This document shows, in pieces, positions 46,905 through 58,593 of a stretch of 64,000 nucleotides of DNA. Positions within the stretch are counted from its first letter, which is position 1. Each line of letters opens with the position of its first letter. The notes below the pieces were generated by a model, which saw only the letters and a list, made by a program, of their open reading frames with translations, searched no databases and had not been told where the DNA came from. Source of the DNA: Rutpela maculata (Eukaryota > Arthropoda > Insecta > Coleoptera > Cerambycidae); the NCBI GenBank assembly GCA_936432065.2, contig OW386291.2, forward strand, positions 103,047,823-103,111,822, read 5' to 3'. The position numbers and the translations under genes were made by a program.

Positions 46905-47330
46905 ATCATAATAATAATAATAATTTACATTCAAGACATATAAAAACATAGCATAATTTGCACGAAAATGTAACTGAACATATTGGATGTAAATAACAGG
47001 TTATCACGCTTAAGTTTTGGAAAAACTTGATTGCGTCAGTCATTTTGCAATTTCACATCTAATATTTTCACACAACATAACACAAGAGAAAAAGGAGATA
47101 CCTTTTTTTGTCACTAACATTAGGTTTATGAAACAGCTACTTACTGTAAATGCAGCTAAATACTAAAAATGAAAGTAGTATTATTAGTATTTTAACATAA
47201 TATATAAATATTTGTACTAAGTAATAATTAATCATGATTATTAAATAATATAATTGCTAATTTTAAAATATTAAATTTACTGTGCCTAAATAAATTATTA
47301 TTATAATTCCTGAAAAGAATTTTTTATTTA
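46905..47330 (-). other. Possible second LINE tail, opposite strand, and AT-rich sequence
   Basis: 'cataataataataataattt' at 46906-46925 would be an ATT-type 3' tail on the minus strand, facing the tail that ends at 46875. The body is too featureless to confirm. Confidence 0.25.
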
Positions 47331-47895
47331 ATTAATATAGTTATTGCAACAATCTGCAACGAAACACAAATTTTCACTATTCGGGTGGCTGTAAATGGTA
47401 AAATATTAACTACAGAGAAAAACAGTTTAAATAAAAGCTGTAGCCTTTTTCATTCACAATATTATATTGGTAATATCTAATCTTAAGTAGAACTAACAGA
47501 TCAGGAGATAATTGAGAAGGACCTATTTTGATCGACATTCTTTCAACATGGCGGCCGTAGCGACAACGATATTTTTGTGGAAAATATTATTGATTGTGGC
47601 AAGCCCCCTACATTATATAAACACAGGATTCCTTGTAGGAATTATTCACGGGTCAAATGACAGACAATACATGTACATTATAGTGCAGGGTTCAAACAAG
47701 TCATGTATATTTAAGGTTGGACCTAACATAACAACAATAGAGCATCTTAAGTGTTTGAAATGTCACGGGAATTTTTAACTATGAACCCATAATTCTTGCT
47801 ATCTTCTGAGACTATGGTCTTAATATCTATATTGAAAGAGAGAGTTTTTCAAAGACAACGCCTAAGTCACGTGGTGTGTCGGGCCGGCGAAGTTA
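47331..47895. other. Non-coding interval, nothing recognised
   Basis: An 88-codon frame (47512-47778) beginning near 'acatggcggccgtag' is unrecognised and has no homology cue. Confidence 0.3.
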
Positions 47896-47899
47896 ATTA

Positions 47900-49035
47900 T
47901 TTTCTATGTTATAATCGTTGGAAATATGAATGGATTTACGTGTAAAGACACAACTTTGCATTTCTGTGGATATATTAGAAAGTTGTACTTAGTACAACGG
48001 GTTTTAGTTTTAAATTTTCCTGCAAATGGAAGAATTGAATTGTACGGCTTTAAATCATCAGCATACATTAAACAATTAACATTGTCCGTTGAGTTATCCG
48101 CTGTGTCATTAATGAATATGATGAAAAACACTGGTCCAAGAACCGACCCTTGTGATACTCCGGAGGTAACAACGTATTCGACAGACTTGAATTCATTGAA
48201 GGTAACATATTAAAATTTGTTGATCTGAATAGTGCTATAAAGTATTCAGGAAGTGTGACACTGATAAACGCCATCTTTAAATTTCCATATCTTCGCAAAA
48301 ATGCATATGCATATGCAAATTCATCCATAGTATTAATTACTGGTTAATTACAGTAATAAAATGGTGACATTTGTATTTAAAAAATAGAAACGTATATTGT
48401 TTCAATCATAAAATATTTGTTATTATGCTACAGAAACAAAGAAATTCACTTGAAAGATTAATTAATGATATTTAATTTTGGTCTGTAGCAATACTGACGT
48501 AAATACCATAGTTTCCGAGATATGTAACATGTAAACTAAATACTTCTTAGGAAATTTTTAACACTATAGAAATAAAAAATAGGCAAAGTGGTCCTCAGTT
48601 TATAAACTTCCCAGTTGATCTCTAGAATTTTTTCTCTAAATGTAGAAATTTTTGAGTTATTCGATGAAAGTGGTTTTCTCAAGTTAAAATAGTATTTTTT
48701 AAGTCGTTTTAACTTAAAAAGTTTTTAATTTATATAAAAATTTGTGCAGTCATTTTTATCACATTTTCAGTTATTTTTTGATTATTTTGTGCAAGCTACC
48801 CCATGAAAGAGGTTGGCATCCACCTCCTCTTATGAAATGTAATACACGTAATGTATTTATTACATAAAAAAGAACATAATTACAATCTCTCTGCATTAAA
48901 ATCTCTAGTTACTGTACTATTATGGAAAATTTGCCCCATCTGTTAAAATCGGACAACTCAAGGAATTAAATGCATTTGTCAATTGCATGATTCATTGCTT
49001 CAAAGCCTTAACAAAACCATCATAATATATTGTCT
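47900..49035 (-). pseudogene. LINE RT relic interrupted by a foldback
   Basis: On the minus strand, 'GFEAMNHAIDTNAF' (about 49005-48965) fits the 'KAFDxVNHxIL' block. A family C foldback then intervenes (48336-48917). RT resumes with 'MDEFAYAYAFLRRYGNLKMA' (48328 on), a frameshift, then the 'VLGPVFFIIFINDT' block and 'NCLMYADDLKPY' (about 48060), which carries the catalytic aspartates. It ends near 47910 ('YPQKCKVVSLH'). YADD rather than FADD distinguishes it from the 9-13.7 kb LINE. Confidence 0.7.
48336..48917. mobile_element. Family C foldback, copy 2 (left-truncated)
   Basis: The right end 'ctctagttactgtac' precedes TA (48918-48919). It starts at an internal module 'ttactggttaattacagtaa' (about 48337). 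It shares 'tatgctacagaaacaaagaa', 'ccgagatatgtaacatg' and 'ctaaatacttctta' with the other copies. Confidence 0.65.
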
Positions 49036-49039
49036 GATC

Positions 49040-50025
49040 AGTACAAGTAAAACTTGTGAAAAAAAAAACGAACCGCTTCTACCTACAGAAAATATTTTCT
49101 GGTTTAATATTTTCTCATTTACAATTATTATTAAAACATTTTATTGAACAGCTATTATATATAATTCTATAATCCTTTTAGATTGTTGGAAATTTTCCAT
49201 TTATTTTTATTCGAATTGATTTTTGACATCATTTGCTTAGTTTAAATTTGATATTTTTTATACGCTTAGTATAATTTTTCGCAATGTTTCTATCAGTGTC
49301 ATTATCGTCTGTAAAGTGCAATAAGTTAGAGAAAATGGTATACTAAATTTATTTCACTCATTTCAGAAATATGTTACTTGAAATAGATCCATGAATTTCG
49401 CGTAACTTTTATATATGCTTTTCAGTGAAATAAATAGGTATTGTAAAATCTTTTACCTTTTACATTGTCGGGACGGTTACACAATTCCATTTTGTTCCAA
49501 TATTTTCCTCAATTTTTCAGTATACTCTTTTGAAACTTTTCAATATTCTTTATCTGACTTTCTTACGACCTTACAAAATTAAACAAGTAGACTATTTTAT
49601 ATACATATTCAAAAACGCGAGTAGAATATTGAACTAGGTGTATATTTTTACCAAATTGATATTCTGCTCGTCGAGCAGGTTTTTATGAAAGTTCTTTTGA
49701 TGCGTATTAGGAATGATGAGATGAAAAGTAAATAAAAGGAAGAGGCGAAGAATTGAATTGTACACTTTCATAATATCATTTCGCAATATCGAGAACACGT
49801 ATAAACAAGAAACACGTCAACAAAAATAAAATTATGTAGCTCTTAATAAATATTTTACTGGTTTAAAAATAGCACAAATACTAAAATTGCTAATATATAA
49901 TACACAAATATGGTAAGAAATATTAACAGTCTAAAATTCTCTAGAAGTACTTTATATTGTTGAGAGCCTTGAAGCGCGTCACTGCAATATATACTCAACA
50001 CCGAAATTTTTTACGTTTTTTGTGG
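49040..50025. other. Non-coding interval, nothing recognised
   Basis: AT-rich, no supported feature. Confidence 0.3.
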
Positions 50026-50029
50026 CATT

Positions 50030-50455
50030 TAATCGTTAATAGAAGAGGAATTGCAAGCGTTCTACGAAGACCTAGAAACTTTACTCCACACTATTCCGAA
50101 CAAGCATATTATCATTATTTCAATGCCAAAGTCGGTTCCACACTGGAAAATGATCACCTGCGAACTATTGTTAACAAATTTGGTATCGAGAACGACACGA
50201 AAGGGGGAAAGACTAATTCAGCTTGGCCTAGATAATACTTATATTCCAACAACATCCACGGCGCATTCACACTTGGTTGTCACCTAGCGGTAGATTTTGA
50301 AACCAGATTGAATATATTATGATAGGAAATCGGTCGAGATCTTCAATACAGTTTTGTAAAACACTACATGATGCTGACTGTGATTCAGATCACCAGCTGC
50401 TCATGTGCACATTCCCGCTGAAGCTGAAAACGTGTCGAAGGCAAATACAAGAACG
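50030..50455 (+). pseudogene. RTE/BovB-type LINE endonuclease relic
   Basis: Two frames alternate. They give 'QAFYEDLETLLHTIPNKHII', 'FNAKVGSTLENDHL', 'NKFGIENDTKGG', and then 'NRSRSSIQFCKTLHDADCDS' and 'DHQLLMCTFPLKLK'. The order and the 'GADCxSDHxLL' box are those of the APE endonuclease of RTE-clade elements. The catalytic Asn/Asp positions are partly readable, but frameshifts at about 50160 and 50320 break the gene. Confidence 0.75.
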
Positions 50456-50564
50456 TTTGTCCCACATAACCAATGATCAAAAAAAAAAAAAAAAAATCAG
50501 AGGAATATTTAAGTGAAATCAAATCCTTTAAATGATGAAGAACCAAATGTCTTACGGAAAATCA

Positions 50565-51265
50565 CACGGGCAGTAATGGAAACACAAGTATTCCAAGCGG
50601 AAGTTACAGCTATAGAAATCTGTGCACAAGAAATGATACTGAGGTCATATATTGACTGACATCATCACTGACAGTCAAGCAGCTCTCAAAGTCCTGAATG
50701 CAGTAGAGATATGTTCTAAAATAGTAAAAGACTACCTTGACTCCCTGGCGAAACTGGCGGAACACAACAGTATACAACTGAAGTGGACGCGAGGACACCA
50801 GGGCAATGAAGGCAATGAAAAAGCAGATAAGCTGGCTAAAGAAGGCGCAAAAAAGCCTTGATGGAACCCGACCATGTAATACCGCAAGCAAGAGGAATGG
50901 TAAAGGAACTTTTGAGTCAAAAACATAACTTTTATTGGACTGGGGCGCCGGGGATGATACAGTTACGTATGCCCATCACTAGCGAGCCATCCAAGACAAA
51001 AACCAACGAATTGCTAAAGCTGAGCAGAAAACAGCTGAGAGTGCAGTGGGAATCCTAACAGGACATTACACTTTGAATAGACACCGGCACCGTGTGAAGG
51101 ACAATCCAGAATGCAGGATGTGTGATGAAGATAAAGAATGGAAGACTTTCATACTTCGGGGGAACAACTGTGACCCCGGAAGAAATAGCCAGAGCTTCCA
51201 TCGATCGAATACTCGCCTTTTGGAGAGGAACGGAGTTAAGGGGATAACAAATCCATGAGGTACAA
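50565..51265 (+). pseudogene. LINE RNase H and C-terminal relic (I/R1-like clade)
   Basis: The open frame 50652-50861 reads 'IITDSQAALKVLNAVEICSK' and 'LKWTRGHQGNEGNEKADKLA', the RNase H core with its catalytic Asp and the 'GHxGxxGNExAD' box. The next frames give 'LLKLSRKQLRVQWES', 'GILTGHYTLNRHRHR' and 'NPECRMCDEDKEW', the zinc-knuckle tail found after RNase H in these LINEs. Single frameshifts separate the pieces. RNase H is absent from RTE elements, so this is a different LINE from its neighbours. Confidence 0.8.
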
Positions 51266-51419
51266 TAAGCTTAAGCTTCAGTACGGCTGACACCCCAATC
51301 CATAAGGAAAAAAAACGGAAACACAAAATGAGAGACATAGAAATATAAAACACATGAAACAACCTTGGATAACTACAGACATATCACAGACAGATAACTT
51401 TAACTGAAGTAAATGCCAG

Positions 51420-51780
51420 AAAAAATTTGAAGGCCCAAGGTTTCAACACTGCCTTTAAAATAAGAAGAAAATAACAAACTGACGCGAAGATTTCAGATTA
51501 TTTTTAACGAAGATCTTTTCCAAATAGTAAGAGTGATTACAGGTAAATTTAAAACTAAAACGTTGCCAATTAAGGTCGGGTACTCTAAAAACTAATAAAG
51601 AGCGTCAATATTGCGAAGAACTGAGACTATCCTGAGGTGGAAGATGACCAGCAGTACACAACCTGAACCTTCAATATTTAATTCAGAAGTGGAGGCAGCT
51701 ATACAAGAACGAAAAACTTGCGAAGCAGCTGGGGGGTCGATAATATAGCAGAGGCATTTAAGTTGGTGAAGAAATACTAA
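51420..51780 (+). pseudogene. RTE-type LINE linker/RT start relic
   Basis: 'EPSIFNSEVEAAIQERKTCE' (about 51665) followed by 'AEAFKLVKK' (about 51750) matches the start of RTE reverse transcriptase ('PPILxSEVExAIxxxKxGKAPGxDxIxAE'). Upstream, 'NLKAQGFNTAFKIRRK' (about 51425) is consistent with the endonuclease-RT linker. It may belong to the same original element as 50030-50455, split by the RNase H LINE. Confidence 0.5.
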
Positions 51781-52255
51781 ATTTGCGACAATTTTTGTGT
51801 CACATTATCAACCTTGTGATGACATTGCAAATTTTTCGTTTGATATTTAGCTCTGTTAATAGCATGTACTAACGTCAGAGCAACTGAAGCACTACTACGT
51901 TTCTTTGTGACTCTGGGATTAATTTCCACGTAGTTTACATGCCCTTCTGTACAATTGTTAAATTTGCATAAAAATGTATTTAACTGTGAGTTGTACTTAA
52001 AGATATGCCTGTTTTTTCTTGTATTCTGATATAGTATTGATGTAAACATTATATTTGTATGACTACAGTTTCAGTTTATTACAGATGAATCTGAAAGACG
52101 GTGTTTGGCTGATATTTTAGTCATTTGATCCTCCAAATATTATAACAAAATCTCTTAAAGTATAATCTTTTGTTAACGTTTCAATATTTTCCATTACATG
52201 ATGTAATTTCGCACCTGATTTAATAAATGACATTTTATTATAAGAAACCAATCAT
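51781..52255. other. Non-coding interval, nothing recognised
   Basis: A 90-codon minus-strand frame (51777-52049) has no family resemblance. Confidence 0.3.
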
Positions 52256-52259
52256 TAAT

Positions 52260-54815
52260 TTATTATTGAATTCCAAGTTCATCAGTCAATTATGAAATTT
52301 TGTTTTTGTTTGTGTCCCTCGTATAATTACTATTGTTTTTTAAAACAGCTTTATGGGTATTTGTTTTATCTGTCACAGCAGTTTCTACATCCCTATCCTC
52401 GTCTGATCTACCCTGTACATCTACATTAGATATATTAAATATTTTATCATATTGGTTTATTTGACAAATTTTTATGTCCGTTTCAGTGGAGATATTTTTT
52501 ACTACTTTTTGTGTTTGTATACCTATATTCTTTGTGTTTGTTTTAATTTTTTTATTGCACTTTTGAGTTCCTTAATTTGATCCTCCAATTCGCTGATAAG
52601 TTTTTCTTGCTTTTTTATTAGGATATTTAACTCTTGCTTCTTCCTCCCTTCTTTATGACATCTTGCATAAATAATTTATTTTCTTTTCTTAATTTTTTAG
52701 TACAGTACCTAGAGGTAAAAAAAAATGCAAAACTTCGGAATAATGTCATATTGAACGGATTTCGTTCATTTTTGGCAGTATAATAGTAAATGCTTCACAG
52801 AAAACTTTCTATATTGTGCGGGGGCTTTCTAATTTATAGGGGGTGGATGCCACCCCCTCTCAGGGGGTGATACTTAAAAAAATATATATTTATTGGAGTT
52901 GAAGTAGAATCAAATTTTAAGAAGAAAATGTTCTATTCAATTTTTCACATAAATTGATAGTTTTTAAGTCAAAACAACTTCAAAATTCCGATTTTAGCAT
53001 AAAAAAAGGTATTTCCAAACGGCTTTCGTCAAGTATCTCGAAAAGTATTACTTTATCGAAAAAATGTTACAGACCAATTACAGAAAGTACAAACTGGGAA
53101 TTAATTATATTGTTTGTTTATTGATGTAGGATGAATAATGTCGGAGATATTTAAGTTTACAATTGGCATCCAAGTGTTCATAAGATAATTATTTAGAGTG
53201 AGAGTTAAATATCTCAGAAACTGTGACACCTACGTCAAGGATGCTAATAAGTAAAATAATAGGTTATTAATTAAGCTTTCAATTATTTTTTTATTTGTTT
53301 CAGTAGCATAAAAAACAAAGAAGTTATGACCGAAGCAATGTGTGTCTACACATTTTTTTATTAACAACGTCGCCATTTTGTTACTGTAATTAGCCAGTAA
53401 TTAAAAAAAAGGAATTTCAAACACTGTCTCTCATTAATATATAGCATGCCGTAGATGCTCAAATTTTTTGGTTTGTATACAGCACTTGCTTTAGAAAAAA
53501 ATACAGTTTAAACTATAAAGGTATTTTGAATAAAACGTAATTTTTTTTCCTCTTCCAAATATCTCAATAAATATTAGTTTTATTGAAAAATAGGTAGAGA
53601 CCAAAAATAAAGCTCATAAACTGATAATGAATTTCGCTTGTTTATCTATTTACATAGATTTAATAGTTTCGGAGATATGAAAGTTTACAAATGGCGTCCG
53701 AACGTTTATAAGACGAAAAATGCAGTTTAAATATTAAATATCTCAGAAATTGTGACACCTACGTCACGCATGCTAAGAAATTAAAGACAATTAATTGCGC
53801 TTTCAAATTATTTTTTACTCGTTATTGTAGCATAAGAAATAAAGAAGTTATGATGGAAAAATATGCGTATTTATATTTTTTTATATAAAAAAGGTCGACA
53901 TTTTGTTACTCTAATTAGCCAGTAATTTAAAAGCATTATCTCAAATACTGTTTTTCGATAAGATGTAGCATTACTAGATGTTCATTTTTGTGCTTAAAGC
54001 ACTTGCTTTAGAAAAAAATGCATTTTAAACTTTAAAGGTAATTTCGAAACACTTGGATACCAAATATAAACTTAAACATCTTCGAAATTATTAATCCTAC
54101 ATCATTAAACAAAAAATATAATTAATTCCCAGTTTGTACTTTCTGTAATTGGTCTTTAACATTTTTTCGACAAAGTAATACTTTTCGAGATACTTGACGA
54201 AAGCCGTTTGGAAATACCTTTTTCTTAAGCTAAAATCGCAATTTTGAAATCGTTATAACTTAAAAACTATCAATTTATTTGAAAAATTGCATAGAACCTT
54301 TTCTTATTAAAATTTGATTCTATTTCAGCTACAAGTGCCACCCCCTGAGAGGTAGCGGCATCCACCCCCTATAAATTAGCAAGCCCCCGCACAATATAGA
54401 AACTTTTCTGTGAAGTATTTACTATTATACTGCCAAAAATGAACGAAATCCGTTCAATATGACATTATTCCGAAGTTAAACCTTCTAGTTACTGTACTAT
54501 TTGTATGTACTTGCTTTTCGTCTCACTGACATCGGCAAGATCTTTTATTGTTTTCTCCAGAATAGAAATTTCTTCGTCGTCATTTAAATAGCTTTCATCA
54601 TCTGATTGGCAGCAAATAATTTTATTGTCCCTCAAATGTTTAATTTTGTTTTTATATTTTGCTAAACAACACTTATAGATAACACTAAAACATTTCACAC
54701 AGACATAGTGAACATAAGGTCTATTTTTGCAATATTTATAACTATTTAGCACAGAGCTCTGAGAGCTGATGTTTCCACTACAAGACATTTCTGACAATGT
54801 AAGAGTTGGGGACAC
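52260..54815 (-). pseudogene. LINE ORF1 relic (Cys/His finger + coiled coil) split by a foldback
   Basis: The minus-strand frame 54815-54500 has 'CKNRPYVHYVCVKCFSVIYK' and 'CCLAKYKN', then 'NKIICCQ', a PHD-like Cys/His pattern found in ORF1 of some insect LINEs. The family C element 52700-54497 follows. Beyond it the reading continues, with frameshifts, as 'LRKENKLFMQDVIKK' and the heptad-rich 'LNILIKKQEKLISELEDQIK' (about 52655-52590). It then gives 'TETDIKICQ' and a low-complexity tail to about 52260. Such ORF1 proteins bind element RNA. The match of both sides to a single ORF1 plan is inferred from order and strand. Confidence 0.6.
52700..54497. mobile_element. Family C foldback element, copy 3 (1.8 kb, most complete)
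   Basis: Left 'gtacagtacctagaggt' after TA (52698-52699); right 'ccttctagttactgtac' before TA (54498-54499). The arms pair for hundreds of bases: 'acttcggaataatgtcatat' (52732) with 'atatgacattattccgaagt' (54459), 'atttttggcagtataatagt' with its complement (54421), and 'ctttctaatttatagggggt'/'acccctataaattagcaag' types. A module containing 'tatctcagaaa(c/t)tgtgacacc' and 'cattttgttact' occurs twice (53210 and 53750). Non-coding. It inserted into a LINE ORF1. Confidence 0.88.
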
Positions 54816-54935
54816 CCAAACATCTGGTATTTATTATCCACCGACTGTATGAAGAAAACTCTGCTTCGGTGAAAGTAGACAACATTAACTCCAATAAATG
54901 ATGAATGATGCTTTCGAAATGTAGGTCTGGAGACG

Positions 54936-56759
54936 CACAGTGGGGCAAATAGCTCATTTTTTGGACAAGCGATAATTCCCAAGCCTGGAATTAATGAAAT
55001 TTAAAAAATTTTTTAACTCTTCGTTATAAAATTGCCTTTAATTCTATCGAGCCCGAATTTTGAAATTTCAAAATTAAAGGACTTAAATTTTGAAAGTAAA
55101 TTAAAATTTTATCAAAAGATTGTTTAAAGTTATAAAAAAATGTTACTTGGGGGTTTTTTTGGTTTCTAATCTCATTTCTGATCCCCGAATTTTGCGATTC
55201 AAAAAATCAAGATAGCGGATCCAACATGGCGGCCATAATATTTTTTTAAATGAAATGTACATGCACAAACTGTTAAAAATTGTTACTTAGGACTTTTAAG
55301 AGTTTCTGATCGAGAATCTGAAATCTAAATTACGTAATATCGTAATCCAAAATGGCGAATCCAATATGTAAATGCGCAAATTGTTAAAAATTGTTACTCG
55401 GGGGTTTTAGAGATTGCTGATCATGAATCTGAAGTCCAAATTACGTAATATCGAAATCCAAGATGTCGGATCCAATATGGCCGCCATAATATTTTTTAAA
55501 ATGAGATGTACATGCGCAAATTGATAAAAATTGTTACTTAGAGTTTTTAAGGGTTTCTGACCATGAATATGAAGTCTAAATTATGTAATATCGTAATCCA
55601 ATATGGCGGCCACAATATATTTTTAAATGAAATGTACATACGCAAATTATTTAAAATTGTTATTTAGGAGTTTTAGGGTCTGCTGAACATGAATCTGAAG
55701 TCTAAATTACGTAATATCGAAATTCAAGATGGTCGATCCAATATGGTGTCCGTAAGTTAAAATAGAATGATAAATCAAGAAAGAAATTGCTAAAATTTGT
55801 TACTCAGGGGCTTAATTCGCTAATCTTGTTTCGGATATTTTAGTTTCGTCACTTTGGAAACCATAATATCGGATTCAATATAGCTGTTATAAATTTTTAA
55901 AAAAATAAGACGTACATGCAAAAATCATTAAAAATTAGTTCCTAGAGGTTTCTGATTCCGCAGTTAAAATTTCGTAATTTTGAATTGCATTTCCAGTATG
56001 TGCTAAAATTAAATAATTAATATTTCCTCTTTTCTTATGAGATATTTAAATCTGGATATGCACTAAAAATATATCACACTGCTCACTTTTGTAAAGTTAC
56101 TCTCAGTGTAACTTCAAAACGAAAAACAAATTTTAACAGTTTCCTTCTTTATTTGTTATTCTTTTTTAACTTACGGACACCATATTGGATCCGCCATCTT
56201 GGATTTCGATATTACGTAATTTGGACTTCAGATTCATGATCAGCAATCTCTAAAACCCCCAAGTAACAATTTTTAACAATTTGCACATTTACTTGTCAAT
56301 TAAAAAAATATTATGGCCGCCATATTGGATTCGCCATTTTGGATTACGATATTGCGTAATTTAGATTTCAGATTCTCGATCAGAAACTCTTAAAAGTAAT
56401 AAGTAACAATTTTTAACAGTTTGTGCATGTACATTTCATTTAAAAAAATATTATGGCCGCCATATTGGATCCGCTATCTTGGTTTTTTGAATCGTAAAAT
56501 TCGGGGATCAGAAATGAGATTAGAAACCAAAAAAACCCCCCAAGTAACAATTTTTTATAATTTTAAACAATTTTTTGATAAAATTTTAATTCACTTTCAC
56601 AATTTAAGTCCTTTAATTTTGAAATTTCAAAATTCGGGCTCGATAGAATTAAAGGCAATTTTATTACGAAGAGTTTAGAAAAAAAAAATTTTAAATTTCA
56701 TTAATTCTAGGCTTGGGAATTATCGCTTGTCCAAAAAATGAGCTATTTGCCCCACTGTG
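54936..56759. mobile_element. Family D foldback element (1.8-kb palindrome) with 5-bp TSD
   Basis: The ends 'cacagtggggcaaatagctc' and 'gagctatttgccccactgtg' are perfect inverted repeats, flanked by 'agacg' on both sides (54931-54935 and 56760-56764). The arms pair for about 600 bp. Within the arms lie tandem units of about 125-150 bp: 'aaattgttacttaggg', 'gtttctgatcatgaatctga', 'aattacgtaatatcg', 'aatccaagatggcgga', 'ccaatatggcggccataata'. About five units are in the left arm (55140-55860) and three in the right (56160-56480, complement). Non-coding. Confidence 0.88.
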
Positions 56760-56764
56760 AGACG

Positions 56765-58125
56765 TTTGTCATGAATTCCCTGGACAACCCATCGCATCGC
56801 ACTAATACCTCGATTTTCCAAAAAATACATCCCTAAAACCGACTTTTCAGCTTCGTAAACGTTGAGCTAATGTCACCAAAAAGCTGACGGGAAAGAGCTT
56901 TAATAAAACTGTGCGCCTAACAGATAACTGCGACAGAAGGCGTGATGCCGCCAGACATGCTATACAGCAAGCGAAGGCCAGCTAGAATAGTTTTCATAAA
57001 TCACAGAATATCTGATAAGATGTTGTGAATAAGAATAAGAAGAAGAATCGTTAATTGAATATATTGTTTGAAAAATTATTCTTGAATATTTGATTCCACA
57101 TTGCTTTAAAAGTTTTATGTAAGAAACCACGCCATATATTTTTTTATACGTCCATTAAAGTTAGGCAACTTTATGTTTTGGAAAAGGAAATCTAATGATA
57201 AATTTAGTGGTAAACGTTGTTGAGCATGCTTGCCAAGCATAAAAAATGCTTATATAGGTTGTTTATAAAGACAGTTTGCCAGATCCGACAAAACTTTTAG
57301 GCTCTAAGTAAAGTACGTAATATATCAACGAAATGTATCCTGCTAGACCTAAAAAAGTACTGATGCGAAATAAGGTGCTCGTTAGATTGTATTAAAGTTT
57401 TCAAAATTATGATGAGAAATAATAAGAAAAAGAAAATTAACAAGAAAACACTGAACGTGAACGTTTCCTTCTTATACAGTTTTTAAAATTACCTCAAAGG
57501 TTAACATACCCAGTTTCATATAAATTAAATTGAAATTGGGTCTATATATTTTTTAATATACAAGGTTCTTAAATCAAAAGTCCCGAGTCCATTATCTGCA
57601 GTAATAATAATGAAGATGGATTATGATTGGTAGCAAAAAAGGCTTTCAGAAGTTTTCTTCTTAGAGCAGAGAGATCAAACTGCGATATTAAATTATTTTA
57701 CGATGCATGGAGCATAAAAACATGATTCATGTAGGCCCCGGATACCAGGTAATTACCTCAGGGACGGTCTTCACATGCAGATAAATACAATGTCTTGAAT
57801 CAAGAATCATATAAGCAAACAAATAAATAATTTAATATAAAATGAATATAATTGTGGCGAGAGATATTCTGGAGGGCCAGCGGGGTAACGCGAGTCGTTG
57901 AAAAGCCTGCCGACAAAGCAGCCAAAGCCGATAAAAGCGACCGACAAGTGCTACTGCTACTCCCCTCACTGCTTCATTTTATTATATGTATTTCCTCAAC
58001 TATACTTTGGGTAAGAAATAGAAAGTTTGTAGTTCAAATAAATTACTTGTAGATTGTTGCATTGCATTCACAAAGTTCCGCAGTCTCAGTTGCAGCTTCA
58101 CAGTATTTGCATTTACATCTTCTGT
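56765..58125. other. Non-coding interval, nothing recognised
   Basis: A GC-balanced patch at 57855-57960 ('aagcctgccgacaaagcagc') stands out but gives only a 66-codon frame without family resemblance. Confidence 0.3.
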
Positions 58126-58129
58126 CATG

Positions 58130-58589
58130 CCCATATGCATAAATTAAAACGCGAAATCAAGCAATTTATTACATTTGTCCCGTTTCCCTCCATATTGGAG
58201 CCACCTTTTCAATTTTTTAATTTTGACTTCATATTCGTAATTAGCGACCTCAAAAACTTATAAGCATAAATTAAAATGCGAAATCAAGCAATTTTTTTGA
58301 AGCCGCCATTTTGAATTTTTTTATTTTGACTTCAGATTTATAATCAGTGACCCCAAAAACATAAATATACTGCATTTCAAAAATTAATAATCAATACTTT
58401 TCCATGTATTAATTTTTTTGATTTGGAGGTGGAAAACCACCCTAAATCAGAGCAAGCAAGAAAAAGCGCCGGGATCATATAGAAACTGAAGATGATACCT
58501 TTTACTACAAGAATCACCCATAAAAAAAATATCATTCAATATGACGTTATTCCAAAGTTTTGCATATTTTTTACCTCTAGGTACTGTAC
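58130..58589 (-). mobile_element. Family C foldback fragment, copy 4, joined to a duplicated unit
   Basis: The right end 'acctctaggtactgtac' (58573-58589) and 'gacgttattccaaagttttg' match the family C terminus. Inward it runs through 'ggtggaaaaccaccc'. Two tandem units with 'gcataaattaaaa(c/t)gcgaaa' and 'gacttcagatttataatcag' follow (about 58137 and 58265). No left end was found. Confidence 0.6.
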
Positions 58590-58593
58590 AATA

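Noticed and set aside
54489..54815. A host zinc-finger gene
   Set aside because: The Cys/His pattern, the coiled coil beyond the foldback insertion and the surroundings fit a LINE ORF1 better.
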